Source: M55B112 sp964539395
GTDB lineage: Bacteria; Bacteroidota; Bacteroidia; Bacteroidales; GCA-2748055
NCBI GenBank assembly: GCA_964539395.1
Contig: CAZIIU010000016.1
Coordinates: 6,388 to 70,387, forward strand
Direction of reading: 5' to 3'
Length of the DNA stretch: 64,000 nucleotides
The notes below the pieces were generated by a model that saw only the letters and a program-made list of their open reading frames with translations, ran no database searches and was not told where the DNA came from. Below, piece after piece: positions 18,267 through 27,644 of the stretch (positions are counted from its first letter, which is position 1; every line of letters begins with the position of its first letter). A program made the translations under genes and the position numbers.

Positions 18267-20822
18267 TCAGAACTGTTGTCCGATCGTAAAATGGAACTGT
18301 GAACCACTTATACCGGACCCTTCATACACCTCGTCGAAACCGTATCCCCAGTCGACGCCCAGCAATCCGAACATTGGCAGGAAGGCCCTGAGTCCTACAC
18401 CGGCTGAGCGCTTTGCACGAAACGGACTAAAATCTTTAATGCTGTACCAGGCATCACCTGCCTCGAGGAATCCGAGTACGAATATTGTGGCCGACGGATT
18501 TAGTGAAACGGGATATCTAAGTTCGAGAGTCATCTTACTGTAAACATTACCCGACTTGCTGCTAAACTGTGTATTTGGAGGCACAACCTCGCCATTCAGC
18601 ACACGCGGAGTAAGAGATCCGTTCTCATACCCCCGCATAGCAACAGTCTCCCGTCCATACAGGTTGTAACCTGTCAGGCCGTCCCCTCCCACATCAAAGC
18701 TTTCAAAGGGCGACGGTCCGATATCGGGGTTATACATCCCAAGGTATCCGAAGTGCATCCTTGAATAGATCACCAGGTTTCCCACCAGAGCCTTGTACCA
18801 GTCGCCCTTAAACATCCAGCGGTGATACTCTACCCACATGTATTTTACATCGTCCGGTGCATTTTTATAATCTATTGTATTGTTAAACAGTGAATAGGGA
18901 GGTGTAATCTGAAGGCTCAGGCTGATGTTCGACCCTCCTCTCGGGTAGATCGGCTGGTCTGTGGAGTTTCTTCCCAGGGTAGTATTCAGACTGAAGTTGT
19001 TAAAATTTCCGTTTTCAGCCAGAAATTGTCCCTTATAATCTTTCAACTTGTACCGCTGAAAGCTCAGTGCATGCTGAAGTGTAAAAAAATCATCGGGCCA
19101 GCTTAGTCTGCGGCCAAGTCCGACCGACCCTCCTGTAATCTTCATATAGGTGTCTGCAACCTCCGTATCACGCGTTAAATTGTAAAGGTACCTGTATGAT
19201 TCCGGGTTCATTTTCGAGTGAAAACCAGACACGGAGAAGGTATTTCTCTTCTTCCCTCCCAGCCAGGGTTCAATGAAAGAGAAGTTGTACGACTGGTAGA
19301 ACTGCCCGTTGGTCTGCGCCCGCAGTGAGAGTGTTTGTCCGTCGCCCGAAGGTACCGGTCGCCACGCCCCCCTCTCGAATATCCTACCCACAGAAAAATT
19401 GGAGAAGCGTATACCTGCGGTAAAGATGAGCATTCCTGCCCCGTAACCGCCCGATACTTCCAATTGGTCGTTGGCACGTTCTATCAGTTTGTATTCGATA
19501 TCTACAGTACCATCATCGGCATTGGGAATTGGGTTGGGCTCGATCTGCTCCGGATCAAAATGTCCGAGCGATGCAAGTTCCCTAACCGAACGGATGATGT
19601 CCTGCTTGCTGAACAGGTCGCCCGGACGGGTGTATAACTCCCGTTTTGCCACATGCTCATTGGTTTTGGTATTGCCTGTGATAAGTACACGGTTAACCGT
19701 AGCCTGCTCCCCTTCACGGATGCGGATCTCAAAATCGATCGTATCATTTTCCACATTCACCTCAACAGGAATCATCTCAAAGAAAAGGTAGCCATTATCG
19801 AGGTAGATGCTGTTCACCGCATCCTGGTCCATAAAGAGCCTCTCATCAAAAACACTCTGGTCGAAGAGATCTCCCTTTTTAATCCCCAGCACCGATGAAA
19901 GAATTTCTGCCGGATACTTGGTATTACCGATCCATTCAATATCTCCGACAAAGTATTGGTTCCCTTCGAAAATACGGATATAGAGGTTGACCCGCTTCTC
20001 ATCTTCTGATAGCCACTCCATACTGTCGCTGAGCACTGTGGCATCTCTGTACCCGTTTTTATTATAAAACTCCACCAGGCTGGCCTTATCCTCTTCCAGC
20101 TTTTCGGCGATCACCTTGGATGATTTAAATATATTGAGGTTGACCTTTTTTGTATTTTTCATGACACGTCTGAGTCGCTGATCGGAAAACACGTCGTTTC
20201 CGATAAAAAAGATCTCATCAATTTTGATACGGTCGTTTTTATCCACCCTGATGATCAGTTCCACCATATTTATCCGCGTGCTATCGGGCCGCTGCTCGAT
20301 CTCCACCTCTGCACCAAGGAAACCTTTGTCGATAAAATGGTCGACTATGATCCTCCTGGTATTGTCGAGGATGTCGTCGGTTACCTGCTGACCATTGCGG
20401 AGGTTGATCTTATCGAGCAGGTCCTGCGACTCAGACTTGCTGACACCTTTGAACTCTACCCTCAGCATCCTTGGGCGCTCCTGAAGAAAAAGGTTGAGCC
20501 ACACTTTATTCCCCTCGATCTTGCTGGCGGCAATTTTGGCGTCGGCAAACAGTCCCTGCTCCCAGAATTTTTTCAGCACCCGTGTTGCGTCATCACCCGG
20601 AAGGGTAATGGTATTTCCCACTTTCAAACCCGAGAGGTTTATGAGCACCTCTTCCTGGATGTATTTTACACCGCTGACCGTGATGTCCTGAATCACATAC
20701 TCTTTTGGATTTGAATAACTAAGCACCTTCAGGGAATCGTAAGGGATATTTTGAGTTTCCTCCTGGGAAAAGGCATTGGCAGCAGATCCCATGATGAACA
20801 GTGCAAGAAGTAGTTTCCTCAT
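18267..20822 (-). CDS. bamA: outer membrane protein assembly factor BamA
   Basis: The central subunit of the machine that inserts beta-barrel proteins into the outer membrane. 851 residues: signal peptide to about residue 20 (NAFSQ), then about five POTRA repeats (roughly 40-430, with pieces such as NGQQVTDDILDNT and VNRVLITGNTKTNEHV), then an Omp85 barrel (450-851) ending in Phe. The lid-loop motif of Omp85 proteins is present as MRGYENG. It is followed by two ompH genes and preceded, 7 bases away, by uppS, the usual Bacteroidota order. Confidence 0.96.
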   Translation of the reverse strand: MRKLLLALFIMGSAANAFSQEETQNIPYDSLKVLSYSNPKEYVIQDITVSGVKYIQEEVLINLSGLKVGNTITLPGDDATRVLKKFWEQGLFADAKIAASKIEGNKVWLNLFLQERPRMLRVEFKGVSKSESQDLLDKINLRNGQQVTDDILDNTRRIIVDHFIDKGFLGAEVEIEQRPDSTRINMVELIIRVDKNDRIKIDEIFFIGNDVFSDQRLRRVMKNTKKVNLNIFKSSKVIAEKLEEDKASLVEFYNKNGYRDATVLSDSMEWLSEDEKRVNLYIRIFEGNQYFVGDIEWIGNTKYPAEILSSVLGIKKGDLFDQSVFDERLFMDQDAVNSIYLDNGYLFFEMIPVEVNVENDTIDFEIRIREGEQATVNRVLITGNTKTNEHVAKRELYTRPGDLFSKQDIIRSVRELASLGHFDPEQIEPNPIPNADDGTVDIEYKLIERANDQLEVSGGYGAGMLIFTAGIRFSNFSVGRIFERGAWRPVPSGDGQTLSLRAQTNGQFYQSYNFSFIEPWLGGKKRNTFSVSGFHSKMNPESYRYLYNLTRDTEVADTYMKITGGSVGLGRRLSWPDDFFTLQHALSFQRYKLKDYKGQFLAENGNFNNFSLNTTLGRNSTDQPIYPRGGSNISLSLQITPPYSLFNNTIDYKNAPDDVKYMWVEYHRWMFKGDWYKALVGNLVIYSRMHFGYLGMYNPDIGPSPFESFDVGGDGLTGYNLYGRETVAMRGYENGSLTPRVLNGEVVPPNTQFSSKSGNVYSKMTLELRYPVSLNPSATIFVLGFLEAGDAWYSIKDFSPFRAKRSAGVGLRAFLPMFGLLGVDWGYGFDEVYEGSGISGSQFHFTIGQQF

Positions 20823-20829
20823 GTGTACC

Positions 20830-21588
20830 TTAATTATTTACTGTTTCTGCGCCGACCGGACTTTTCAACCGTCCGAAGCGCCGATCCCGTCTCTGAAAAT
20901 CAATTATGGCCTCATACAGGTCCTTTTTCCGGAAATCGGGCCAGAGGACCGGTGTGAAGTAGAGTTCGGTGTATGCAAGCTGCCAGAGCATGAAATTGCT
21001 TACACGTCGCTCACCGCTTGTACGGATCAGTAGTTCAGGATCAGGTATATTACAGGTATTAAGGTAGGTTTCTATTAAACAGGTATTGATTGTTTCGGGA
21101 TCGATCGTCCCCTTCTTCACATCCCCGATGATCTTTTTCACTGCTGAAGTGATCTCCCATCTTCCGCTGTAACTCAAAGCAATCACCAGGTTCAGGCCGG
21201 TATTTTTTGCTGTATAATCGATCGCGCTCTGCAGCTGCTTTCGCACCCCTTCCGGCAGATCGTTCAGTTCGCCGATGGCTGAGAGCCGCACATTGTTTTT
21301 ATGCAGGTTTTCTGTTTCATTCTGGATGGAGGTAACCATGAGTCCCATAAGTGCGTCGACCTCTGCACGGGGACGGTTCCAGTTTTCTGTTGAGAAAGCA
21401 TAAAGGGTAAGGTACTCTATTCCCAGCTCACCGGCGCATTCAACTGTCTGGCGGACAGACTCGACACCCTGTTGATGCCCGAATACTCTCATGTTTCCAC
21501 GGTCCTGCGCCCATCTTCCGTTACCGTCCATGATAATCGCAATGTGGCGCGGCAACTTTTCCTTTATAATAAGTTCCTTAAGATCCAT
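20830..21588 (-). CDS. uppS: undecaprenyl diphosphate synthase (isoprenyl transferase)
   Basis: Makes the C55 lipid carrier for peptidoglycan and LPS sugars by cis-condensation of isopentenyl diphosphate. 252 residues. Family motifs: IMDGNGRWAQDRG at 19-31 (catalytic Asp21), LTLYAFSTENWNRP near 60-73, YSGRWEI near 139 and RTSGERRVSNFMLWQ near 195-209 with AYTELYF. Downstream end is 7 bases from bamA; upstream lies the DUF6089-like pair. Confidence 0.97.
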   Translation of the reverse strand: MDLKELIIKEKLPRHIAIIMDGNGRWAQDRGNMRVFGHQQGVESVRQTVECAGELGIEYLTLYAFSTENWNRPRAEVDALMGLMVTSIQNETENLHKNNVRLSAIGELNDLPEGVRKQLQSAIDYTAKNTGLNLVIALSYSGRWEITSAVKKIIGDVKKGTIDPETINTCLIETYLNTCNIPDPELLIRTSGERRVSNFMLWQLAYTELYFTPVLWPDFRKKDLYEAIIDFQRRDRRFGRLKSPVGAETVNN

Positions 21589-21608
21589 TTCTAATCAGCT
21601 TCTTACTA

Positions 21609-22328
21609 TTAATCATATGCATGGCATTCTTCCCAGAATTTAAAAAATTTATACGTCACAAATACTCCGGTAAAGAAGTACCAGTCATTATTTCCGAATG
21701 GCACAAACCCGTCATCCAACGGCGGGTTAGAGATACCGTCGACAAGATCGGAAACAGCTTTTCTTGCTTCTGCCTCAAATCCTGCGCTCAGCCACCTGCC
21801 CAGGTTCAGCTTATAGCCAAACCCAAATGGTACGGTCACATGTGAACTCGTCCAATTGCTTCCGTAAAGTTTCATTCCGTAACCAAGACCCGCGAAAACA
21901 TACGGACTTGAAACAGTTTTCCTGTTCGCTGTCCGGTAGGGTCTCCAGTTAAACTCGAAATTGAGCCCCAAATCTACGAAATTTGCCTGAAAATCCGGCG
22001 ATGATCCGGGAGGAATATATCCGGCATAGCGTGGATCGGTTCCCTGAAGGCTGTGCCAAAAGGCATGGGCGCGGATTGCATTATGGTCGTTGATGGTGTA
22101 CCTGATGATCGGTCCGCCCGCAAACGAAGGAACAGCATAGTGTACAGACGGATTAAGGTCGCCCATATAGTATGATGTGCCTGCAAAAATCCCGATGTCG
22201 TATTTTTCCTGGGCGCAAAGGTTAAAAGAAGTTAAAACATATACAACCGTCAGGATACAGACAAAAACTGAAGAGCGATATTTATCTGCCGCCAAACTTA
22301 CTGAAAATTGGAATTCCCCTCCTGTCAT
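21609..22328 (-). CDS. DUF6089-like outer membrane beta-barrel protein (copy 2)
   Basis: About 239 residues from the ATG at 22328; the frame extends to an ATG at 22355, and a TTG at 22295 would give the most typical signal peptide (short basic start, hydrophobic VFVCILTVVYVLTSF, cleavage near CAQ). The mature part alternates aromatic and polar residues and has repeated beta-hairpin-like strands (GIFAGTSYYMGDLNP, YVFAGLGYGMKLYG), the look of a small outer-membrane barrel. Proteins of this DUF6089 type sit between uppS and nadK in many Bacteroidota; their function is not known. Every possible start overlaps the end of the upstream gene (stop at 22282). Confidence 0.75.
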   Translation of the reverse strand: MTGGEFQFSVSLAADKYRSSVFVCILTVVYVLTSFNLCAQEKYDIGIFAGTSYYMGDLNPSVHYAVPSFAGGPIIRYTINDHNAIRAHAFWHSLQGTDPRYAGYIPPGSSPDFQANFVDLGLNFEFNWRPYRTANRKTVSSPYVFAGLGYGMKLYGSNWTSSHVTVPFGFGYKLNLGRWLSAGFEAEARKAVSDLVDGISNPPLDDGFVPFGNNDWYFFTGVFVTYKFFKFWEECHAYD

Positions 22329-23043
22329 TTCGGATCTTGTATATTGCCTTAACACTGGTTATGATATATCTGTCGTTGTATTGCGAAAATTGAGTCTGGT
22401 AGCCGTCGATCAGATCGGTAAAGGAGAACCTGCCTCCTATCTCGAACACAAAATCGAAGTATGCATCTACCGACCGCCGGTAACCAAGACCTGCAGGTAT
22501 AACGATGCCCCACTGCATATTATTATTATAGCCCGGATTTCCAATCTCTTCCTCGCCTGATTCATTTCGTACCGTGGCTTTGGAAAGAATACCTCCGGCA
22601 CCTGCAAAAGCGTAGAGGTATGACGATCCATAGCTGTTTACCATGCCTCTTCTGTTAAAGAGCGCCGTTGAGCCAAAAGTCCTGCCTCCCCCTACGAATG
22701 TATAGTCAAACCTTACCCCGTGCTCGAAAGCATGGGTTGTAAACCTCAGCGACCTGTCACGGATCTCCGGATCCATCGCCCCTAGCATGAGATAGTTGAG
22801 ATCCAGCTTCACAGCTAAATCCTGAAACAAGTTGTACCCGATATGTGAGCTGACATTGAAGCGGGTATCGTTTGGTCGGAAAGAGCTGATACCAAAATCC
22901 GGCGAGCCGATATCCATAAAGGTTGTTACTGTACCGAGCCCGATCCCCGCCTCGTAGCGTCTGAGCTTCCAACGCTGTGCCTCGGTTTTGCAGGGAACCA
23001 AAAGTGCAGCAAGGCATATGTAGATCCAGATCCGTTTGTTCAT
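22282..23043 (-). CDS. DUF6089-like outer membrane beta-barrel protein (copy 1)
   Basis: 253 residues: signal peptide (basic MNKR, hydrophobic to about residue 22, then AQRW), then barrel-like beta strands including YEAGIGLGTVTTFMDIG, a central segment typical of such barrels (YLYAFAGAGGILSKA), and VEIGGRF-like closing strands (VFEIGGRFSFTDLIDGY). It resembles its downstream neighbour in plan and in the shared FxxLIDG/VSDLVDG near the end. No catalytic motif. Location in the uppS-nadK interval suggests an envelope role. Confidence 0.78.
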   Translation of the reverse strand: MNKRIWIYICLAALLVPCKTEAQRWKLRRYEAGIGLGTVTTFMDIGSPDFGISSFRPNDTRFNVSSHIGYNLFQDLAVKLDLNYLMLGAMDPEIRDRSLRFTTHAFEHGVRFDYTFVGGGRTFGSTALFNRRGMVNSYGSSYLYAFAGAGGILSKATVRNESGEEEIGNPGYNNNMQWGIVIPAGLGYRRSVDAYFDFVFEIGGRFSFTDLIDGYQTQFSQYNDRYIITSVKAIYKIRNDRRGIPIFSKFGGR

Positions 23044-23334
23044 CTCTCTTTGTTTTGTCTTAAAGAAAACATATTATTTACCGAGCTCGAATAGTAGTGG
23101 ACAAAAGTATCACTTAGCTTTCAGCAAATATAAAAATAATGAATTAATTCTGAAACCATTAAGTTTTTACCAACAAATTGTTATAAGACGGCGTGCTTCT
23201 GAGGCGCATACAGGCCTCCGTCCACTAATGTTTATACCATTCTATAATGGTTTGCTGCAGTTTCCCGCACATGTGTTGCACTACTTTTCAGGTCGACTTT
23301 GAAAACCTGCCCGGCAAGGGGCGGTCCCCTGATA

Positions 23335-24213
23335 TTAGTTACGTTTATCGACCCCCCACATCAATTTGTTTCTCAAAGTTCTGAAAAAGCTGATATTCTC
23401 GATCCGCACCATTTTAAGGGTATGTGCTGCACGAGCGATATCGATCTTCAGTCCTGCAGGCATATCTTCTGAACGTGAATCAATTGCCAGTTGGTATACA
23501 GGTTCACGGGTCTCAACGGTGAACTGCAATTTTACATTCCCGGGCAGCACCAGCGGCCGGTTGGTGAGGTTATGCGGTGCAATGGGCGACAACACCATCA
23601 CATCGGTTTCAGGCACGACAATAGGTCCGCCGACACTCAGGTTGTAGGCCGTTGAACCGGTAGGCGTCGAGAGGATCAGTCCGTCGGCCCAGTATGAGCA
23701 AAGAAACTCATTATCAACCTGCACATGAATGGTAATGAGGGATGCGGAGTTCTTGTAAATACGTGCTTCATTAAGCGCCAGGTTGAGACCCTTGAGGGCA
23801 TTACCCGGCGCTGAAACTTCCAGGATTGTGCGCTCCTCCAGGTCGTACCTGCCGCTAAAGAGGCTGTCGAGCGACTCCCCGAGGCTTTCCTGACTTATAT
23901 ATGCCAGAAATCCGAGTCGTCCGGTATTCAGTCCGACAACCGGGATGGATTTGCCCCTGATAATTGTCAGTGTCTCCAGGAAGGTACCGTCACCCCCTAC
24001 AGAGAATAGAAAATCAAGGTGTTCCGGCAAATCACTGTACCCATTAAAAAGGCTCTCAATTTTCGGCTCCAGCTGAGCGTTATTCTTCAGGTATTCATAA
24101 AAGGGTCTGTAAAGGATCACCTTTGCCCCCATCGCTTCGAGCCTTTGAAAGAGAATAAAAATATTTTCCCGGCAGGAGTAATGAAAATTCCTGCCATATA
24201 CAGCAACCTGCAT
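23335..24213 (-). CDS. nadK: NAD kinase
   Basis: Phosphorylates NAD to NADP in the cytoplasm. 292 residues. Diagnostic motifs: GGDGT at 73-77, NTGRLGFLAYI near 97-107, the NE-A motif (LNEARI) and GSTAYNLSVGGPIV near 180. The start lies 2 bases after the stop of the CBS-ACT gene, so the two are probably translated from one message. Confidence 0.97.
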   Translation of the reverse strand: MQVAVYGRNFHYSCRENIFILFQRLEAMGAKVILYRPFYEYLKNNAQLEPKIESLFNGYSDLPEHLDFLFSVGGDGTFLETLTIIRGKSIPVVGLNTGRLGFLAYISQESLGESLDSLFSGRYDLEERTILEVSAPGNALKGLNLALNEARIYKNSASLITIHVQVDNEFLCSYWADGLILSTPTGSTAYNLSVGGPIVVPETDVMVLSPIAPHNLTNRPLVLPGNVKLQFTVETREPVYQLAIDSRSEDMPAGLKIDIARAAHTLKMVRIENISFFRTLRNKLMWGVDKRN

Positions 24214-24215
24214 TG

Positions 24216-24881
24216 TCAGAATTTGAGATAATTTAAAAATTCATCGAACCTGTCCTGGTAGAAATCGTCCATATCCGGTGCAATCATATATGAGGCCGCT
24301 ACGGAATAATTATATCTTTCGAATGTCACGAGGATCGAAGTTAAATCACTGGTATTGAGTTTCATTGTGAGGCTCAGTTTATTTGTGTCTGGCAAATTGG
24401 ATATGTACAAACTGAGGATCTTCGCATTGTTGCTCTCCACGATGTTGGATATCTCCGTAAGCGAATAGTCGTTGTCGCTCATTTCCAGTACGATGATTCC
24501 TCCCGGATGCTGCATCGCCAGCAGATTGGCAAACTCCCGGGTAAGATCCTCCTGTGTGATCACTCCCAGGTAATTAGATTCCGAGTTCAGTACAGGAACA
24601 AGACTGAGCTTCAGTCGCGAAAGCACTTCTATTACTTCATAGATGTGCTGACTATCTTCTACATAGGGCCGATGCAACGAAAGCTCATGATTTCCGATCG
24701 CCTCAACACTGTCGTTCAGGTTGTAAATATCCTGATCGGAAATCAGGCCAAGGAACTGGTGGTGATTCACGATAGGCAGATGCTTTACCCTGAAGACCTC
24801 CATCCAGGTGAGCGCTTGTTCCCCGGTATCTGACGTCTTCAGTGCAGGAACAACATCTGATATAAGATCTATTGCAAGCAT
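24216..24881 (-). CDS. CBS-pair plus ACT-domain regulatory protein
   Basis: 221 residues from the ATG at 24881. Residues about 1-130 contain two CBS motifs (ALTWMEVFRVKHLPIVNHH and VIEVLSRLKLSLVPVLN, each followed by the GLISDQDI / GVITQEDL strand-helix end). Residues about 135-215 read as an ACT-like domain (GGIIVLEMSDNDYSL). CBS pairs bind adenosine ligands and ACT domains bind amino acids, so a ligand-sensing role is likely; the partner is unknown. The frame runs further upstream to 25124, but that part translates the tandem repeat and is not protein-like, so I place the start at MLAID. Confidence 0.88.
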   Translation of the reverse strand: MLAIDLISDVVPALKTSDTGEQALTWMEVFRVKHLPIVNHHQFLGLISDQDIYNLNDSVEAIGNHELSLHRPYVEDSQHIYEVIEVLSRLKLSLVPVLNSESNYLGVITQEDLTREFANLLAMQHPGGIIVLEMSDNDYSLTEISNIVESNNAKILSLYISNLPDTNKLSLTMKLNTSDLTSILVTFERYNYSVAASYMIAPDMDDFYQDRFDEFLNYLKF

Positions 24882-24962
24882 CGGGATAAAGGTAAGTGTT
24901 TTATGTTTAAACAAAAAGCATCCGTTCAACACTTTGAATATATATAAGCAAAAACCATGCCG

Positions 24963-25116
24963 GTGGGTGGAGGACAGTGGGTGGAGGACAGTAGATGGCG
25001 GACAGTGGATGGAGGACAGTGGGTAGAGGACAGTGGGTGGAGGACAGTGGGTGGAGGACAGTAGATGGCGGACAGTGGATGACTGACAGTAGATGGCAGA
25101 TAGTAGATGGCAGCCG
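24963..25116. repeat. 14-bp tandem repeat array (minisatellite), 11 units
   Basis: Eleven successive 14-bp units begin at 24963, 24977, 24991, 25005, 25019, 25033, 25047, 25061, 25075, 25089 and 25103. The commonest unit is GTGGGTGGAGGACA; the third and eighth are GTAGATGGCGGACA. Further right, to about 25290, the array loses period but keeps GGCAGT, GGCGGCA and GACAGC words. Guanine-rich on the plus strand. It ends 81 bases before the start codon of the CBS-ACT gene on the other strand. Confidence 0.9.
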
Positions 25117-25347
25117 GTTGGCAATTGTGGTAGGTGGCAGTGGCCGGTGACAGCCGGATGGCAGTAATCGGTGACAGCCCGATGGCAGTAATCGGCGGCA
25201 GCCGGGTGATGGAAGTTGGTTGGCAGTAGTGGTCGACCGCAGTCGGCTGGCAGTAGTAGTCGGAGGCAGTGGCCGGCGGCAGTGGGTTAATGGTCGGATG
25301 GTATGCTGAAAATGGTCATAAAGAAGAGTTCATGGCAAACTATGATA

Positions 25348-25375
25348 ATTGTACCAGTCAAAAAAGTTAACTTTG
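25348..25375 (+). promoter_or_regulatory. candidate promoter for pdxJ
   Basis: TAACTTTG at 25368-25375 matches the Bacteroidota -7 consensus TAnnTTTG exactly. An ATTG at 25348-25351 lies 16 bases upstream, shorter than the usual 19 or so, and lacks a full TTTG. pdxJ begins 18 bases downstream, implying a very short leader. Confidence 0.4.
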
Positions 25376-25393
25376 CACTAAATCAAAGAAAGC

Positions 25394-26110
25394 ATGACAA
25401 GACTCTCCGTGAACATTAATAAAATAGCTACACTGCGGAACTCCAGGGGTGGAAATAATCCCGATGTTGTGAAAGCAGCAATTTACTGTCAGCGTTTTGG
25501 TGCCCGGGGGATTACCGTACATCCCCGACCGGATGAGCGCCACATTCGCTACAGCGATGTCCGCCAGATTCGGCCGCATATTACCACTGAATACAACATA
25601 GAGGGATATCCTTCACCCGCCTTTATGGAACTGGTACTGGAGGTCAGACCACACCAGGTGACCCTCGTTCCCGACCCTCCGGGTGCAATCACGAGCACGG
25701 AGGGGTGGGATACCCTTACCCATGCAGCTTTCCTGAGTGAAATTACAGCAAACCTTAAGGCGGCAGGGATCCGCAGCTCAATCTTCATCGGAACGGAACA
25801 TGAGCTGATTAAAAAAGCTGCAGATGTGGGTACCGACCGTGTAGAGCTTTACACGGAACCGTATGCCAGGGCATACCGGGAAAATCGGGAAGCTGCACTT
25901 GCCCCGTTTTTAAGCGCAGCAGAAGTTGCACGAAAATCCGGACTGGTCCTCAATGCCGGTCACGACCTGGACCTGGAGAACCTGAGGTTTTTTGTGCAGA
26001 ATATCCCGTGGATTGAAGAGGTCTCAATTGGTCACGCCCTGATTTGCGATGCATTGTATTACGGGCTTGAGAATACGATCGGAATGTATTTAAGGGAGCT
26101 TTCTTTTTAG
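25394..26110 (+). CDS. pdxJ: pyridoxine 5'-phosphate synthase
   Basis: Last step of the DXP-dependent vitamin B6 pathway: joins 3-amino-1-hydroxyacetone phosphate and deoxyxylulose 5-phosphate. 238 residues, a full-length TIM barrel. Motifs: LSVNINKIATLRNSRGG at 3-19 (catalytic loop Asn/Lys), GARGITVHPRPDERHI near 37-52, RVELYTEPYAR near 154 and AGHDLDLENL near 192. Divergent from the CBS-ACT/nadK operon across the minisatellite. Confidence 0.97.
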   Translation: MTRLSVNINKIATLRNSRGGNNPDVVKAAIYCQRFGARGITVHPRPDERHIRYSDVRQIRPHITTEYNIEGYPSPAFMELVLEVRPHQVTLVPDPPGAITSTEGWDTLTHAAFLSEITANLKAAGIRSSIFIGTEHELIKKAADVGTDRVELYTEPYARAYRENREAALAPFLSAAEVARKSGLVLNAGHDLDLENLRFFVQNIPWIEEVSIGHALICDALYYGLENTIGMYLRELSF

Positions 26111-26156
26111 CCGAGCCGCAATGAAGAAAAGGTTTTCCGGTGATTCTTAACATGTC

Positions 26157-26187
26157 CCCTTCCGGAGCTGAATAAGCCCTCCGGGGG
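26157..26187. repeat. extragenic hairpin
   Basis: CCGGAG at 26162-26167 pairs with CTCCGG at 26179-26184 across an 11-base loop, and CCC (26157-26159) with GGG (26185-26187) around a TT bulge. No T-run follows, so it is not a classical intrinsic terminator. It lies 47 bases downstream of pdxJ and may end its transcript or be a REP-like element. Confidence 0.5.
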
Positions 26188-26344
26188 TAGTACAAACAAC
26201 AGTGCCCGGGACGGAACGTCTGAAGCAGAAATGCTCAAAAGTGTATATCCGGTTACCGTTTAGCAGAATAACTGTAAACTTAATTCCCGCCTTAAAGATG
26301 CCATTCGTTACTTTTTCTTACTTTTGCAGATTATCACATTTATC

Positions 26345-27583
26345 ATGGAACTAAAAAGAAATCAGTATGTCATTGACGGTATACCCGTAATAAAAATGAT
26401 TGAAAAATATGGCTCCCCGCTGTATATCTATGAATCGGCAAAGATGATTTCCCAATTTAAGCGGATGTCAGAGGCGTTTAAGGGTGCCAAAGTAAAAATA
26501 AATTACGCAGCGAAAGCGCTTACGAATATTTCCATTTTAAAACTCTTCAGGGAGCTAGGATCGGGACTTGATGCCGTGTCCATCCAGGAGGTCAGGCTCG
26601 GGCTCAGGGCAGGATTTGATCCCGTTGACATCATCTATACACCCAATTGCGTATCCATTGAAGAGATCAATGAAGCAGCAGGCCTGGGAGTAAAGATCAA
26701 CATTGATAATATTTCCATCCTGGAACAATTCGGGGATGAATACGGAAATAACATCCCGGTGTGTATTCGCATCAATCCCCACATTATGGCGGGCGGGAAC
26801 CAGAAGATTTCAACCGGACACATCGATTCGAAGTTTGGCATCTCCATTTACCAGACTCCGCTGGTAAAAAGGATCGTGGAAACCAATAATATGCGGATCG
26901 AGGGATTGCATATGCACACCGGATCCGACATACTGGATATTGACGTTTTTTTACGTGGAGCAGAGATCCTCCTTGAAACGGCACTAGGTTTTGAGGACCT
27001 CGAATACATCGATTTTGGCAGCGGATTCAAAGTGGCCTATAAGCCCGATGATATCGAAACCGATATCGAAGCCGTCGGAAAGCATCTCTCGAAGCGCTTC
27101 AATGAGTTCTGCAGGGAATACGGCAAGGATCTGACGCTGGTATTCGAGCCGGGAAAATACCTTGTAAGTGAGGCTGGATTCTTTCTTGCAAGGACCAATG
27201 TGATCAAGCAAACAACTTCAACGGTCTTTGCCGGACTGGATACCGGGATGAACCATTTTATCAGGCCAATGTTCTACGATGCCTATCACGAGGTAGTCAA
27301 TATCAGTAATCCAGGAGGAAAAACGCGAATCTATACCGTGGTCGGATACATCTGTGAAACAGACACATTCGGTTGGAACAGGAAGATAACAGAGATCAAG
27401 GAGGGCGATTACCTCATGTTCAGAAATGCAGGCGCATATTGTTACGCCATGTCATCGAACTACAACTCAAGGTGTCGTCCGGCTGAAGTCCTGATACATT
27501 CCGGGAAGGATTTCCTGATACGCAGGCGGGAAGAGTTAGAGGATCTGACCCGTAATATGGTCGAAGCCGATCTGTCATTGTAA
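26345..27583 (+). CDS. lysA: diaminopimelate decarboxylase
   Basis: Final step of lysine biosynthesis: meso-DAP to lysine, with PLP. About 412 residues. PLP-lysine in INYAAKALTN near 53, then GSGLDAVS, HTGSDI, DFGSGFKV near 226, EPGKYLVSEAG near 270, the substrate-contacting CETDTFG near 340, and FRNAGAYCYAMSSNYNSR near the end. The ATG at 26345 (MELKRN) fits the family better than the upstream one at 26324. A TACTTTTG box (26319-26326) lies 18 bases upstream. Confidence 0.95.
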   Translation: MELKRNQYVIDGIPVIKMIEKYGSPLYIYESAKMISQFKRMSEAFKGAKVKINYAAKALTNISILKLFRELGSGLDAVSIQEVRLGLRAGFDPVDIIYTPNCVSIEEINEAAGLGVKINIDNISILEQFGDEYGNNIPVCIRINPHIMAGGNQKISTGHIDSKFGISIYQTPLVKRIVETNNMRIEGLHMHTGSDILDIDVFLRGAEILLETALGFEDLEYIDFGSGFKVAYKPDDIETDIEAVGKHLSKRFNEFCREYGKDLTLVFEPGKYLVSEAGFFLARTNVIKQTTSTVFAGLDTGMNHFIRPMFYDAYHEVVNISNPGGKTRIYTVVGYICETDTFGWNRKITEIKEGDYLMFRNAGAYCYAMSSNYNSRCRPAEVLIHSGKDFLIRRREELEDLTRNMVEADLSL

Positions 27584-27644
27584 AATATCCTAATCCGTTC
27601 TTCGTTTGAAATAGCTGCTTTGCGGGAACTTTAACCTAATTACT

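Larger units (their letters stand above)
24882..25393. other. intergenic region holding a minisatellite and the pdxJ upstream region
   Basis: 512 bases between the CBS-ACT gene and the divergent pdxJ. Bases 24963-25116 are a 14-bp tandem array, decaying rightwards to about 25290. The rest, about 25290-25393, holds a candidate pdxJ promoter. No other gene is visible. Confidence 0.7.

Noticed and set aside
24882..25124. N-terminal extension of the CBS-ACT protein
   Set aside because: It translates the 14-bp minisatellite (STVLHPLSS-type repeats) and is absent from the CBS family; the ATG at 24881 is the natural start.
24963..25290. CRISPR array
   Set aside because: Units are contiguous 14-mers with no spacers and no cas genes.
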